Positions 1 to 11,701 are shown, counted from the first letter of the stretch. The stretch: DNA of 64,000 nucleotides from Luteitalea pratensis (GCF_001618865.1 NZ_CP015136.1:3879001-3943000); one strand, 5' to 3'. The notes: generated by a model from the sequence alone, not told the origin. Numbers and translations are program-made.

Positions 1-1
1 G

Positions 2-331
2 GGCACCGGTGACGCGGAAGGCATCGTCGTGCCCTCACCGATAGAGCGGCGACCGATCCGCATCGGTACAGGCATGCGACCGCCGACCAAGATCCATCAC
101 GTCAGTCCGGAGTATCGGGATGCCCGCAATGCCGGTCTGTCCGGCGTGGTGATCCTGGAGGCGACGATCGACCCCGAAGGCGCCGTGTCGGACGTGCAGG
201 TCATCCGCAGCGTGACCGGACTCGACGAGGCGGCGATCGCTGCGGTACGTCAATGGCGGTACACGCCGACGATGCTCAATGGCGAACCGGTACCGGTGAT
301 CATGACCGTGACCGTCAACTTCCAGCCGTAG
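2..331 (+). CDS. TonB C-terminal-domain protein (5' end outside window)
   Basis: The reading frame is open from the first bases of the window, so this is probably the 3' end of a longer gene rather than a small gene starting at the GTG at 29. The visible part is a TonB C-terminal (energy-transducer type) domain: a PEYRDARNAGLSGVVILEATID stretch (positions about 107-172), a GAVSDVQVIRS strand, and the closing AVRQWRYTPTMLNGEPVPV segment followed by a TVTVNF beta strand. In acidobacteria such domains often end proteins with unrelated N-termini, so TonB function proper is not assured. It ends 25 bases before the TPR gene on the same strand. Confidence 0.8.
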   Translation, partial: GTGDAEGIVVPSPIERRPIRIGTGMRPPTKIHHVSPEYRDARNAGLSGVVILEATIDPEGAVSDVQVIRSVTGLDEAAIAAVRQWRYTPTMLNGEPVPVIMTVTVNFQP

Positions 332-356
332 CCGTGCTGACCATCACCTGACCGCC

Positions 357-1991
357 ATGAGTGCATCCGCAGCGCGCCGCGCGATGACCATCTTCGGGCC
401 CGCGCCTGCAGGTCGCCTTCGTGTCAGCGCGTGGCTCGCCACCGCGATGATTGTGGCGGGTGCCTCCTGCGCACCGCGCTCGGACCGGGCAGCGGTCGTC
501 GACGTGTGGCCATCGCGACTACAGGCCGCCGAGGCCTCGGTCGTTGACGGCTGCTACCGCTGCCTGGAAATCGGGTTGCGCGAATACGAGGCGGCGCTCG
601 CGGCGGGTGTCGATGCGACGGTCGCACCGCGCGCGTACCGCGTCGCGGTCCACCTGGCGGTGCGCGAGCGCCTGCTGGGGCTGTTTCCCGGCGAGTATCA
701 GGATGCGCCGGCACGTCTCGCGCAGCGCGCCCTACCGGACGATCGCGCGGCGGCAGCCGACGTCCTTGGGGTGATGCCCTGGAGGCGTGGCACACAGACG
801 CTGGGCATGGTCCCCTCCGTCCAGTCAGCCGATTTGCCGCGACTTCGTGATCGCCGCCGTGCGCTGGAGCCGTTGGCCGAGACGGATGCCTGGCACGCGA
901 TGCTGCTCCTCGCGCTTGTTGGCACGAACCCCATCCTCGGTCTCGGAGACGGTGAACGTCCGCCACGCGGTGTGCAACCCGGCCTCGACCGCGATACCTG
1001 GTGGCGCCGTCATCCTGACGATGCGGCTCTCTCGTTCACGCGGCTGACATTGCTGCGCGCGTCGCTCGACGAGTTGGCGGGGTTCCGCGAGATGCATCCA
1101 GCGTTTGTCGAAACCGACGCGATTACGGGGGAGGGCGAACTTGCGCGCGGCCGGCTGGTGTCGGCTGACGAGGCGTTCGCCCGTGCCCTCGAGGCGTTCC
1201 CCGGACTGGTACCGGCGCTGGCGCTGCGCGCCGACATCCGGCAGCGGATGGAAGATCAGGCGGTCGCGCTCGGGCTTTACGATCGCCTGCTCGAGCGCTT
1301 TCCCGAACACCGCGAGGCGCTGCTCGGTCGGGTGAAGACGCTCGGGTTCCTCGCCCGGCATGACGACGCGATCGCTGCCGTCGATCGCATGCTGGCGCTG
1401 GGCACCTGGTATCTCGGTGAGGCGCACTATTGGAAGGCGTGGAACCTGTTCAGCCTGGGCCGCCTTGACGACTCGCGAGTCTCGGTCGACGCGGCGCGCC
1501 CGCTGATGGTCAATGCCGACCTGTCATACCTCGGTGGTGCCATCGCGTTCCGACAGCAGCGATTGGACGACGCCCATCGCGATTTCGATACGGCAGTCGA
1601 ACTCGAGAGCCGCCACTGCGAAGCGCATTTCGATCGCGCCGCCGTCGATCTCACTCGCGGAGCGTGGCCGGTCGCGTCAGCCGGCTTCGACGAAGCGTTC
1701 GAGTGCCTGGATGCGCGCACGCCGACACTGGAGCGACGGATCGCTGATGCGCGCGAGGCTCGCCTTGCAGACGACGTGCGTGCCGCGCTCGTGGCACGAC
1801 GCGAGCAGGCCCTGCGTGATCATCATGCACAGCTCGGCTGGGCCCGCTACAACGCGGGCGTGGCGTATGCGAACTCGGGCAAACCCGCCGAGGCCCGCGC
1901 GCGTGCCGATGAAGCGATCACCATCGGCGGTCCCGCGGCATCGGCGGCGCAGCGCCTGCTGCCGCAATTGCCGCCGGCACAGCTCGACTGA
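357..1991 (+). CDS. TPR-repeat protein, probable lipoprotein
   Basis: A 544-residue protein. A hydrophobic N-terminal stretch (about residues 22-38) ends in an AGASC sequence that could serve as a poor lipobox, so it is probably exported and lipid-anchored. Residues about 264-450 carry degenerate tetratricopeptide helices (for example EAFARALEAFPGLVPALALRA and AHRDFDTAVELESRHCEAHFDRA-type repeats). Several Cys residues lie near the N-terminus (CYRC), which is unusual. TPR proteins act as interaction scaffolds; the partner is unknown. A second in-frame ATG at 384 would also give a usable signal sequence. It may be co-transcribed with the TonB-domain gene 25 bases upstream. Confidence 0.7.
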   Translation: MSASAARRAMTIFGPAPAGRLRVSAWLATAMIVAGASCAPRSDRAAVVDVWPSRLQAAEASVVDGCYRCLEIGLREYEAALAAGVDATVAPRAYRVAVHLAVRERLLGLFPGEYQDAPARLAQRALPDDRAAAADVLGVMPWRRGTQTLGMVPSVQSADLPRLRDRRRALEPLAETDAWHAMLLLALVGTNPILGLGDGERPPRGVQPGLDRDTWWRRHPDDAALSFTRLTLLRASLDELAGFREMHPAFVETDAITGEGELARGRLVSADEAFARALEAFPGLVPALALRADIRQRMEDQAVALGLYDRLLERFPEHREALLGRVKTLGFLARHDDAIAAVDRMLALGTWYLGEAHYWKAWNLFSLGRLDDSRVSVDAARPLMVNADLSYLGGAIAFRQQRLDDAHRDFDTAVELESRHCEAHFDRAAVDLTRGAWPVASAGFDEAFECLDARTPTLERRIADAREARLADDVRAALVARREQALRDHHAQLGWARYNAGVAYANSGKPAEARARADEAITIGGPAASAAQRLLPQLPPAQLD

Positions 1992-2012
1992 CGGCGTTAA
2001 CCGGTTAATGCT

Positions 2013-2043
2013 GGGAATGCCGGAATGCCGGGAATGTCGAGAG
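2013..2043 (+). repeat. 8-base GGAATGCC array
   Basis: Two copies of GGAATGCC (2014-2029) followed by GGGAATGTC and GAGAGC. The last unit and its GAGAGC tail recur exactly in the array at 51038-51076. It starts 21 bases after the TPR gene stop. Confidence 0.7.
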
Positions 2044-2055
2044 CCACTGACGTGA

Positions 2056-2080
2056 CCGCCGAGCAAGCTCGGCGGCTACA
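2056..2080 (-). repeat. REP-like hairpin, TGTAG head, minus orientation
   Basis: Perfect 8-base stem CCGCCGAG/CTCGGCGG around a CAAG loop, followed by CTACA. Read on the minus strand it is TGTAG, stem, CTTG loop, stem, the same architecture as the hairpin at 2148-2172. It lies between convergent genes and could also act in 3'-end formation. Confidence 0.65.
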
Positions 2081-2093
2081 CCAACGCTGGGGC

Positions 2094-2134
2094 GGCGTTC
2101 GGCGTTTGGCGTTCAGCGTTCGTCGTCAGCGTTT
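2094..2134 (+). repeat. 7-base GGCGTTC array
   Basis: Phased words GGCGTTC, GGCGTTT, GGCGTTC, AGCGTTC, then a 6-base slip and AGCGTTT. The same word family occurs at 30548-30582 and, inverted as GAACGCC, at 11399-11436 and 11583-11610. Confidence 0.75.
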
Positions 2135-2147
2135 TGACCTTCACGGA

Positions 2148-2172
2148 GGTAGGTGTCGAGCTTGCTCGACAC
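2148..2172 (+). repeat. REP-like hairpin, GGTAG head
   Basis: GGTAG followed by the perfect 8-base stem GTGTCGAG/CTCGACAC with a CTTG loop. It lies 14 bases beyond the stop of the minus-strand S9 peptidase and in inverted orientation to the hairpin at 2056-2080. Confidence 0.65.
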
Positions 2173-2186
2173 ACACCGGCTGCACG

Positions 2187-4265
2187 TCACTCAGGCGAGG
2201 TGCTGGTCGCTGCCTTGGGTGGCGCCGTGGTGAAATCCGGCGCCGCATCACCGAAGATGTAGTGATTGAACCACTGCAGGTTGTGCTGCATGGTCGCGCG
2301 CATCGACTTCGGCTTGGTGATGCCGTGGCCGAAGCCCTTGTACACGATCATCTCCACCGGCACACCACGGTCCTGCAGCCCCTGTCGCAGCTCGTAGCCA
2401 TTGGCGATCGGCACACGCCGATCCAACTCGCCATGCTGGATGAGCGTCGGTGTCTTCGCGTTCATCACGTAGGACATCGGTGACGTCTTGCGATAGATCT
2501 CCGGGTCCCTGGCCGGATCGGCATCCAGATACTGGATCGTGAACGGCGTGATGTCGGTGTTGTAGTAGTAGGTGGACCAGTTGGAGATCCCGGCACCGAC
2601 CGAGATGGCCTTGAAGCGCGTGCTCGACGTGGTCAGGAACGCCGAGATATAGCCACCCTGGCTCCAGCCCATGCACCCGAGGCGACCTGGATCGACCATG
2701 CCCTTCGCGACGAGCGCATCGATCCCGGACAACACGTCCCACGCATCGCCGACACCGAGGTTGCGGACGTTCAGCTGGCGGAATCGCTGTCCGTATCCGG
2801 CGCTGCCCCGGTAGTTCACCTTGAGCACGAGCGCGCCACGCGCGGCCCACAGGTCGGTGGGGTAGTACCGCGCGTCGATCGCCTGTGGGCGGTCGATACC
2901 GGTCGGCCCGCCGTGAATCACGCAGAGGAGTGGGTATTTCTTCGAAGAATCGTAATCGCGTGGCTTGATCAGCACGCCCTCGATCACTTCACCGTCCTGG
3001 CTCTTCCAGCTGATCACCTCACGTGTGCCGAGTGTCCAGTGCGCCAGCCGGGTCGAGCGCGTCGTCCATGCTTTCGCGACGAAGCCGGCGACGACGGCGG
3101 TGTACACCTCCGGCAGCGTGGTCACCGATCCCGCCACGTAGGCCACACGCGATCCGTCGGCGCTGAAGGATGCGCCCTGCATCGCGAGGGCGTCCGGCAT
3201 CGACACGCGAGCGACCGTGCCTGCGGCGGGGTCGATGCGGAACAGGTGCGACGCCGTCTTCTGGAGCGCCGTGACGTACAGGCCCGTCGGCGTCCAGCCC
3301 GCCAGCTGCGCATCCTCGTCGAGCCTGTCGGTCACCGACACCGGCGCACCTCCGGCGGCGGGCACGACGGCGACGCGGCCGTTGGCATGGAAGAACCGGG
3401 GTTCGCCCATGGCCGACTGGAAGGCGATGCGGGAGCCATCCGGGGACCAGCGGGGATTGGTGTCCGGGCCGGGCTGTGAAACCAACGGACTGACGACGTC
3501 GGTGCCGAGATCGAGCAGGAAGACGTCGGACGAACCGGAGTCCACCAGGTCGGGCGTCCGCGAGGCGTGGAACGCGACCCGTCGCCCGTCAGGCGCGACG
3601 TCGAATGCCCCGACGTGGCGCTCGGTGCCTCGCGTCCGCTGTTTTGCCTTGGCCGGCGCCTGCAGCGCCTCCGCGACCGTCAGCGTCCAGAGCTGCGCAT
3701 ACCGGTAGTCCTTGCGGACGACGGTGAAATCGCCGAGCGACTCCTTGCGTGCCTTCGCGGCTGCGTCCTCACCTTCAGGCGCAGCGAAGACGATGGTGGT
3801 GCCGTCCGGAGTCCACTCGTGGTTGGCGACCGACTCGTCCTGTCTGGAGAGCACGATCGCCTCGCCGCCGTCGGGACGGATCGCGTTGATCTGCCCCTTA
3901 CCGTCCACGTTGCGGAGGAAAGTGATCCAGCGGCTGTCAGGCGACCATTCGATGTCGCCCGCTGACTCCTTGCCGCGCGTGAGCTGTGTCACCGTGCCGG
4001 TGCTCGTGTCGGCCACGAACAACTGTGTCACGAAGGTGTCACGCTCCCAGTCCGTGCCGGATTCCTCGTAAGCCACCCAACGGCCGTCCGGTGAGAGGGT
4101 CGCGGCACCGACGGTGCCGAGCTCGACGAGCTCGTCGATTGTGGGCACGTGCGGCGCACCCGCTGCGGCGGACTGCGCGCGCAGGCCAGCGGGGCAGAGG
4201 ATTGTGAGCGACAGGATCGCCACAGCGACCCGGGGCAAAACAAAACGGTCGGCGGTCATGCGCAT
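2187..4265 (-). CDS. Exported S9-family serine peptidase (prolyl oligopeptidase/acylaminoacyl peptidase type)
   Basis: A 692-residue protein with a signal peptide (residues 1-31, cut near LRAQS). The first two thirds form a beta-propeller with TolB-like SPDGRW/SPDSRW blades. The C-terminal alpha/beta hydrolase domain has nucleophile Ser535 in GWSQGGY, with Asp615 (GELDRRVP) and His647 (GFGHG) completing the triad at the spacing normal for S9. It should cleave short peptides in the periplasm or outside the cell, for peptide scavenging. The start is followed directly by a classical n-region (MRMTADR). It is transcribed alone, convergent with the TPR gene, with repeat elements on both sides. The exact peptide specificity cannot be read from sequence. 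Confidence 0.92.
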   Translation of the reverse strand: MRMTADRFVLPRVAVAILSLTILCPAGLRAQSAAAGAPHVPTIDELVELGTVGAATLSPDGRWVAYEESGTDWERDTFVTQLFVADTSTGTVTQLTRGKESAGDIEWSPDSRWITFLRNVDGKGQINAIRPDGGEAIVLSRQDESVANHEWTPDGTTIVFAAPEGEDAAAKARKESLGDFTVVRKDYRYAQLWTLTVAEALQAPAKAKQRTRGTERHVGAFDVAPDGRRVAFHASRTPDLVDSGSSDVFLLDLGTDVVSPLVSQPGPDTNPRWSPDGSRIAFQSAMGEPRFFHANGRVAVVPAAGGAPVSVTDRLDEDAQLAGWTPTGLYVTALQKTASHLFRIDPAAGTVARVSMPDALAMQGASFSADGSRVAYVAGSVTTLPEVYTAVVAGFVAKAWTTRSTRLAHWTLGTREVISWKSQDGEVIEGVLIKPRDYDSSKKYPLLCVIHGGPTGIDRPQAIDARYYPTDLWAARGALVLKVNYRGSAGYGQRFRQLNVRNLGVGDAWDVLSGIDALVAKGMVDPGRLGCMGWSQGGYISAFLTTSSTRFKAISVGAGISNWSTYYYNTDITPFTIQYLDADPARDPEIYRKTSPMSYVMNAKTPTLIQHGELDRRVPIANGYELRQGLQDRGVPVEMIVYKGFGHGITKPKSMRATMQHNLQWFNHYIFGDAAPDFTTAPPKAATSTSPE

Positions 4266-4321
4266 CTCCCTGAGGGAGTTGGCATTGTATCCGCCGACCG
4301 CGTCGGTCGTGGGCGTCAGGT

Positions 4322-4385
4322 TGGACGGCCTCCCGCCTCCGCCAAGGCTTCGGCGCGCGCCAGTGGGGACAGTCCGGCCCTACCA
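4322..4385 (-). repeat. Composite ~60-base dispersed repeat
   Basis: Read on the minus strand it runs GGTAGGGCCGG, a variable part, then TGGCGCGCGCCGAAGCC, TTGGCG, AGGCGGGAGG. The same succession of blocks occurs inside mutL at 29882-29942. It lies just upstream of the S9 peptidase start, in the space between the divergent ends of that gene and ilvC. Confidence 0.6.
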
Positions 4386-4398
4386 GTCCCGATCCGCG

Positions 4399-4426
4399 AC
4401 CGTCGACCTGAAGGTCGATGGCTACG
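4399..4426 (-). repeat. REP-like hairpin, CGTAG head, minus orientation
   Basis: On the minus strand: CGTAG, then a 10-base stem (CCATCGACCT/AGGTCGACGG, one mismatch) around a TC turn. It has the same GTAG-plus-stem layout as the other hairpins in the window. Confidence 0.55.
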
Positions 4427-4444
4427 AACAAGCCCCTGCGGAGC

Positions 4445-4472
4445 ACCCGGTACCCGGTACCCGGTACCCGAC
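4445..4472 (-). repeat. 7-base ACCCGGT array next to the ilvC stop
   Basis: Three exact ACCCGGT words and ACCCGAC in perfect phase (4445-4472). It begins two bases beyond the ilvC stop codon. Confidence 0.75.
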
Positions 4473-4474
4473 CC

Positions 4475-5590
<1,116 letters not shown>

Positions 5591-5623
5591 TGAAAGGACC
5601 AGCGCCTTCGTGAGCGCCGGTGG

Positions 5624-5651
5624 GCAGGCTGCAGGCTACAGGCTGCAGGCT
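5624..5651 (-). repeat. 7-base GCAGGCT array
   Basis: Words GCAGGCT, GCAGGCT, ACAGGCT, GCAGGCT in perfect phase, 37 bases beyond the ilvN stop. The same word recurs at 7962-7989 and 19221-19255. Confidence 0.8.
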
Positions 5652-5688
5652 ACCTGGCGGTGCCACTGGTGACCAGGGCGCCGCTGTC

Positions 5689-6239
5689 TTATACCGAATG
5701 TGAAACCAGGTCTTCTTCGGCCTTGGCCGCGCCGAAGTCCTGCTCGTCTTCGGGTGGCTTGCTGGCCGTGCCGGTCCCGCGCAGCATCGCCAGGCGGCCC
5801 GTGCGCGCCATCTCGACGATCCCGTAGGGCTCGAGCACCTCGATCAGGCTGTTGACCTTGTCCTCGTTGCCCGTGATCTCGATCACGAGCGACTCGGGGG
5901 AGACGTCGATGATCCGCGCACGGTACACCGGCACGAGCTGGAAGATCTGCGCGCGCGTCTCGTGCGTGGTCTTCACCTTGAGGATGGCGAGCTCGCGGAA
6001 GATCGACGGCCGGCGGGTGACGTTGTCGACACGCAGCACCTCGATCAGCTTGTACAGGTTCGCCTCGATGCGGCGGGCGCCGAACTCGTCGGCTTCGACG
6101 GCGATCGTCATCCGCGACACGCCGGGCGTCTCGGTGTGGCCGACGGTGAGCGAATCGATGTTGAAGCCGCGGCGCCGGATCAGCCCGCTGACGCGGGTCA
6201 GGACACCAGGGTGATCTTCGACGAGCACCACGAAGGTAT

Positions 6240-6243
<4 letters not shown>
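5689..6243 (-). CDS. ilvN: Acetolactate synthase, regulatory (small) subunit
   Basis: It binds the catalytic subunit IlvB, stimulates it and confers valine feedback inhibition. The protein starts with an ACT domain (MNTFVVLVEDHPGVLTRVSGL, positions 6243-6181, with the RRRGFNIDSLTVG strand-helix), followed by the usual second domain (AILKVKTTHETRAQIFQLV onward, ending in the EPYGIVEMARTGR conserved block). The C-terminal tail of about 25 acidic residues is longer than in E. coli IlvN. The ATG overlaps the ilvB stop in an ATGA, implying translational coupling. An open frame runs on upstream through ilvB, but the ACT start and the overlap fix this start. Confidence 0.96.
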
Positions 6244-7949
<1,706 letters not shown>

Positions 7950-7961
7950 ATGAGTACTCAG

Positions 7962-7989
7962 GCAGCCTGCAGGCTGCAGGCTGCAGCCT
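7962..7989 (-). repeat. 7-base GCAGSCT array next to the ilvD stop
   Basis: Words GCAGCCT, GCAGGCT, GCAGGCT, GCAGCCT in perfect phase, ending five bases from the ilvD stop codon; the array is partly self-complementary. It fills most of the ilvD-ilvB spacer, so it would be transcribed within the operon. Confidence 0.8.
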
Positions 7990-7994
7990 ACGGA

Positions 7995-9719
7995 CTATCG
8001 GTTGACCGGCTCCCGGGCCGGAATCGTGTTGGCCAGCGTCGCCGCCGGACGCGTGATGGCGCCCTCGGAGGCCGACGACACGAGGCTGGCGTACTTGGCC
8101 ATGACCCCGGTCGTGTATCGTGGCGCCGGTGGGGCGTATGACGCGAGCCGCCGCTCGATCTCGTCGTCGCTCACCGCCATCTGGAGGCGGCGTTGCTTCA
8201 GGTCGAACGTGATGATGTCGCCGTCGCGGATCGCGGCAATCGGTCCGCCGGCCACGGCTTCGGGGGCCACGTGACCGGCCATCAGGCCGCGCGTGGCTCC
8301 GGAGAAGCGTCCGTCGGTCAGCAGGGCGACGGTGTCGCCGAGGCCGGCGCCCATGATCGCCGCGGTGACCCCGAGCATCTCGCGCATGCCCGGACCGCCC
8401 TTGGGGCCTTCATGGCGAATCACCACGACATCGCCGGCGTTGATGGCGCCAGCCTGGACGGCCGCAAACGCTGCTTCCTCGCCCTCGAAGACCCGCGCCG
8501 GCCCCTGGTGACCGGCCAGCGACGAGCCGGCGACCTTGACGACGCACCCCTGCGGCGCGATGTTGCCGTGCAGCACGAGCAGGCCGCCGGTCGGTTTCAA
8601 GGGCGCATCGAAGGGACGCACCACATCCTGTCCCGCTGTTTCGCGGACCGCCGTGGCCTCCTCGCCGATGGTCCGGCCGGTGACCGTTTGCGCGGAGCCG
8701 TCGATGAGGCCCGCGGTGACGAGCCGCTGGCACACGACGCCGGTGCCGCCGGCGGCGTGCAGGTCGGCGGCCACATAGCGGCCACCCGGCTTCAGGTCCG
8801 CGAGCAGCGGGGTGCGATCGTTGATCGCGTTGAAGTCGTCGATGCTCAACGCGACGCCGGCTTCATGGGCGATTGCGAGCAGGTGCATCACCGCGTTGGT
8901 GGAGCCGCCAGTGGCGACGACGCCGGTGATGGCGTTCTCGAGGGCGGTGCGCGTGATCAAATCGCGCGGCCGCACGCCGCGGCGCAGCAGCGACATCGCC
9001 AGGTGACCGGCCTGTTCGGCGACGGCCTCCTTCTCGGGCAGGGTCGCGGGGATGCTGACACTGCCCATCGCGGCGACGCCGAGGAACTCGGCGACCATCG
9101 CCATGGTGTTGGCCGTGAACTGGCCGCCGCACGCCCCGGCGCCCGGACACGCCTTGTCCTCGAGGTCCTTGAGTTCGACGAGCGAGATGCGCCCGGCGGC
9201 TTGCGCGCCGATGCCCTCGAACACGTCCTGGATGGTGACGTCCTTGCCCTGCCACGTGCCGGGAGCGATGGAGCCGCCGTAGAGGATCACGCCGGGGATG
9301 TTCAGGCGCGCCAGCGCCATGATCGTGCCGGGAATGGTCTTGTCACAGCCGCACAGCATGACGACGGCGTCGAGGTGGTGCCCAAAGGTCACAAGCTCGA
9401 TGGAGTCGGCAATGACCTCGCGGCTGACGAGCGAGGCACGCATCCCCTCGGCGCCCATGGTGATGCCATCGGAGACCGCGACCGTGTTGAACTCCATCGG
9501 CGTGCCGCCCGCGGCCCGCACGCCCGCCTTCACGTGCTCGGCCAGCCGCCGCAGGTGGAAGTTGCACGGACCGATTTCGGTCCAGGTGTTGGCGACCCCG
9601 ACCAGGGGCTTGGCGAGGTCCTCGTCGGTGAAGGCGCAGGCCTTGAGCATCGCGCGCGCCGCGGCCCGGCTCGGGCCATCGGTCAGCGCGGCGCTCTTGT
9701 GCTTGTTCAGGTCGCTCAT
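7995..9719 (-). CDS. ilvD: Dihydroxy-acid dehydratase
   Basis: It dehydrates dihydroxyisovalerate and dihydroxymethylvalerate to the 2-keto acids, after IlvC. The three cysteine sites of the Fe-S cluster are seen: [24 protein letters not shown] and [16 protein letters not shown]. The C-terminal beta-barrel region has the usual [20 protein letters not shown] and [19 protein letters not shown] blocks. At 574 residues the length is typical. Its ATG overlaps the stop of pheA in an ATGA, so it is translationally coupled to a phenylalanine-pathway gene. Confidence 0.97.
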   Translation of the reverse strand: MSDLNKHKSAALTDGPSRAAARAMLKACAFTDEDLAKPLVGVANTWTEIGPCNFHLRRLAEHVKAGVRAAGGTPMEFNTVAVSDGITMGAEGMRASLVSREVIADSIELVTFGHHLDAVVMLCGCDKTIPGTIMALARLNIPGVILYGGSIAPGTWQGKDVTIQDVFEGIGAQAAGRISLVELKDLEDKACPGAGACGGQFTANTMAMVAEFLGVAAMGSVSIPATLPEKEAVAEQAGHLAMSLLRRGVRPRDLITRTALENAITGVVATGGSTNAVMHLLAIAHEAGVALSIDDFNAINDRTPLLADLKPGGRYVAADLHAAGGTGVVCQRLVTAGLIDGSAQTVTGRTIGEEATAVRETAGQDVVRPFDAPLKPTGGLLVLHGNIAPQGCVVKVAGSSLAGHQGPARVFEGEEAAFAAVQAGAINAGDVVVIRHEGPKGGPGMREMLGVTAAIMGAGLGDTVALLTDGRFSGATRGLMAGHVAPEAVAGGPIAAIRDGDIITFDLKQRRLQMAVSDDEIERRLASYAPPAPRYTTGVMAKYASLVSSASEGAITRPAATLANTIPAREPVNR

Positions 9720-10585
9720 GCGAGGTCTCCTGCCGCCACGGTGGTCGTCGCGGCCGTCGAACGGGGCAGCAGCGTAGACGCATACGACCCGAGGTTACGG
9801 AGCACGGGGGCGAACTCGGCGAGGTGTGCCAGGGCACGATCGCAACGCGCATCCTCGGCACCGACCGCGAGGTCGACATAGAACAGGTACTCCCAGGGCC
9901 GGCCTGGAATCGGCCGCGACTCAAGCTTGGTGAGGTCGATGCCGCGCAGCGCGAAGACGCTGAGGGCCCTGAACAGCGCCCCAGCCTCGTTGGCCAGGGT
10001 GAACACCACCGTCGTCTTGTTGGTCGGCGTGGTCCGTGGCCCGCTGGCCGCGGGCGCCACAACCAGGAAACGCGTGATGTTGTCGGCGAAATCCTGGATG
10101 CCCGACTCGAGGACCTTCAGTTCGAACACCGCGGCAGCGCGCTCGGAGGCAATGGCCGCCGCGCCCGCCAGCTGACGGTCCTTGATCAACTTGGCACTGC
10201 CCGCCGTGTCGTACGTGGCGACCACCTCGACGCCCGGCAGGCTCCGGAGGTATCTGTCGCACTGGGCCAGAGCCTGCGGGTGCGAGTAGATGGTCTTGAT
10301 CTGGTCGATCGCCGTGCCCGGCAGCGCGATTAGGCTGTGGACCACCCGGAGCTCGAGGTCGCCGACGATCTGGAGCGCGTGCTCGAGCAGGAGGTCGTAG
10401 TTGCGGTGGATGGTGCCGCCGATGGAGTTCTCGATCGGCAGGACGCCGAACGTGGCGGTGCCGGCTTCGACGGCGCGGAACACGTCTTCGAAGCTCGGAC
10501 AGGGCAGCAGCGAGGCATCTGGGGCGAATCGTTGCGCCGCTGCCTCACTGTAGGCCCCCAATTCGCCCTGGAACGCCACCACCAT
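9716..10585 (-). CDS. pheA: Prephenate dehydratase with ACT domain
   Basis: It converts prephenate to phenylpyruvate in phenylalanine synthesis. This is the monofunctional form (289 residues), without a fused chorismate mutase. The catalytic domain shows [14 protein letters not shown] at the start, [20 protein letters not shown], and the NITRFLVV segment containing the catalytic TRF motif (about residues 165-175). The ACT domain follows, with [13 protein letters not shown] and the ESRP phenylalanine-binding motif, so feedback inhibition is likely. It heads the operon with ilvD, ilvB and ilvN. The start is set by [14 protein letters not shown]; upstream is an AT-rich stretch suited to a promoter. 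Confidence 0.95.
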   Translation of the reverse strand: MVVAFQGELGAYSEAAAQRFAPDASLLPCPSFEDVFRAVEAGTATFGVLPIENSIGGTIHRNYDLLLEHALQIVGDLELRVVHSLIALPGTAIDQIKTIYSHPQALAQCDRYLRSLPGVEVVATYDTAGSAKLIKDRQLAGAAAIASERAAAVFELKVLESGIQDFADNITRFLVVAPAASGPRTTPTNKTTVVFTLANEAGALFRALSVFALRGIDLTKLESRPIPGRPWEYLFYVDLAVGAEDARCDRALAHLAEFAPVLRNLGSYASTLLPRSTAATTTVAAGDLA

Positions 10586-10610
10586 GCCTTGCCATGGTGC
10601 GGCCGTGTAG

Positions 10611-10660
10611 ACCCAAAGTCAAAGTTATATTCGTTAGGCAATCATGCGTTGCATTTATCA
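10611..10660 (-). promoter_or_regulatory. AT-rich probable promoter region of the pheA-ilv operon
   Basis: This is the only AT-rich tract in the area, about 25-75 bases upstream of pheA. On the minus strand it includes TATAAC, but I see no convincing -35 box at the right distance. No leader peptide or attenuator was recognised. Confidence 0.35.
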
Positions 10661-10738
10661 GACTGCGGATCGGTGGGCGATTCCCCGGGCCTTCGTGTTC
10701 CCCTCGCCGAGCCGCACGAGGCTCCAGGCGTCAGGGAC

Positions 10739-11362
10739 TCATTGGGCTTGAGCTGGTCCGAGCTGGTTGACGACCTTCCCGTCGGCGTCCAGGAACGCAA
10801 TGCTGGGCGTTCCGTCGGCGGCGACCTGCAGCAGGATTCGCTTTCGGCCGCCACGGTCCATCAGCGAGACGCTGGCCACCCCTTCCTTGTCGTGGCCGAT
10901 GAAGACACGGCGTCGATTGCCGGTGGGCTCGGTCTCGGACAGCGTCAGCCCGACGATATGGTTCCTGGCATCCTGGACGCCGGCAAGCTGTACGAATTGT
11001 GAGCTGGCCCCATAGCGATCGAACGAGAGGGACACCCCGGCATCCACCACCTCGCCATTGGCGTTGCGGTGGCCACCGAAGACGAGCCCGCCGTTCTCGG
11101 TCCCCTCGTCGTTGTAGAACAACATGCCGGCGTACGGCCGATCGACGGGCGGATTCTCCTTGCCACCGACGATGTTGCCCGGCAGGCGTGCATGGTTGGA
11201 AATCACCATGCGCAGCGTGCCGTCCGCCTCGCGAACGTTGATGCGATGCACGTCGATCTCGTCGAGGCGTTGCACCTTCGGGGCGGCGGACCCCGCCAGC
11301 GAGAACACGGCGAACAACGTCGTCAAGACGGCCGAGTAGACGGCCAGCATTCTGGTGAGCAT
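10739..11362 (-). CDS. Exported protein of unknown function
   Basis: A 207-residue protein with an N-terminal hydrophobic segment (about residues 5-27, ending SLAGSAAP), so it is secreted or anchored by one membrane segment. The rest is rich in short beta segments with repeated DRGG/GHD/GGHRNANGE turns (for example RVFIGHDKEGVASVSLMDRGG and AADGTPSIAFLDADGKVV), suggesting a beta-sandwich or beta-solenoid. No catalytic motif was recognised. It is transcribed towards pheA and divergently from the carbonic anhydrase gene. Confidence is high that it is a gene, low on function. Confidence 0.75.
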   Translation of the reverse strand: MLTRMLAVYSAVLTTLFAVFSLAGSAAPKVQRLDEIDVHRINVREADGTLRMVISNHARLPGNIVGGKENPPVDRPYAGMLFYNDEGTENGGLVFGGHRNANGEVVDAGVSLSFDRYGASSQFVQLAGVQDARNHIVGLTLSETEPTGNRRRVFIGHDKEGVASVSLMDRGGRKRILLQVAADGTPSIAFLDADGKVVNQLGPAQAQ

Positions 11363-11398
11363 GGCGTTGCCTTCCTCCGAAATGGTAGCGGCCGGGTG

Positions 11399-11436
11399 GA
11401 ACGCCGAAGAACGCGGAACGTCGAACGCCGAACGCT
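11399..11436 (+). repeat. GAACGCC array
   Basis: Words GAACGCC, GAAGAACGC, GGAACGTC, GAACGCC, GAACGCT. This is the reverse complement of the GGCGTTC family at 2094-2134 and 30548-30582. Confidence 0.7.
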
Positions 11437-11449
11437 GCCCTCAGGGCGC

Positions 11450-11490
11450 GGCCTTCGCTCGGCCTTCGCGGCATTCCGGCATTTTCGCGG
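11450..11490 (+). repeat. Mixed GGCCTTC / GGCATT array
   Basis: GGCCTTCGCTC, GGCCTTCGC, GGCATTCC, GGCATTTTC in succession. It shows two word families (GGCCTTC and inverted GAATGCC) side by side, as if one had mutated into the other. Confidence 0.6.
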
Positions 11491-11505
11491 GTCTTACCAC
11501 CTGAT

Positions 11506-11533
11506 GGTAGCGGCCCGCTGGCCCAGCGGGCCG
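11506..11533 (+). repeat. REP-like hairpin, GGTAG head
   Basis: GGTAG, then a perfect 9-base stem CGGCCCGCT/AGCGGGCCG around a GGCCC loop. It is preceded by a CTACC-like inverted half element (TTACCACC). Confidence 0.65.
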
Positions 11534-11582
11534 GACTACGTCCGCCCGAGGGACAGCCCGACGCTACGGTGTGAACACGGAC

Positions 11583-11610
11583 GAACGCCGAACGTCGAAG
11601 GCCGGACGCT
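11583..11610 (+). repeat. 7-base GAACGCC array
   Basis: Words GAACGCC, GAACGTC, GAAGGCC, GGACGCT in perfect phase. GGCATTC-type words follow at 11642-11673. Confidence 0.7.
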
Positions 11611-11641
11611 GGCCTCGGCGCACCCTTCGATCGTCAATCCC

Positions 11642-11673
11642 GGCATTCGCAGCATTTCGGCATCCCGGCATTG
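11642..11673 (+). repeat. GGCATTC array
   Basis: GGCATTC, GCAGCATTTC, GGCATCCC, GGCATTG: the inverted form of the GGAATGCC family at 2013 and 51038. Confidence 0.6.
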
Positions 11674-11701
11674 TGCGGCCCGGTACCCGGCGAGTGTCAT
11701 T

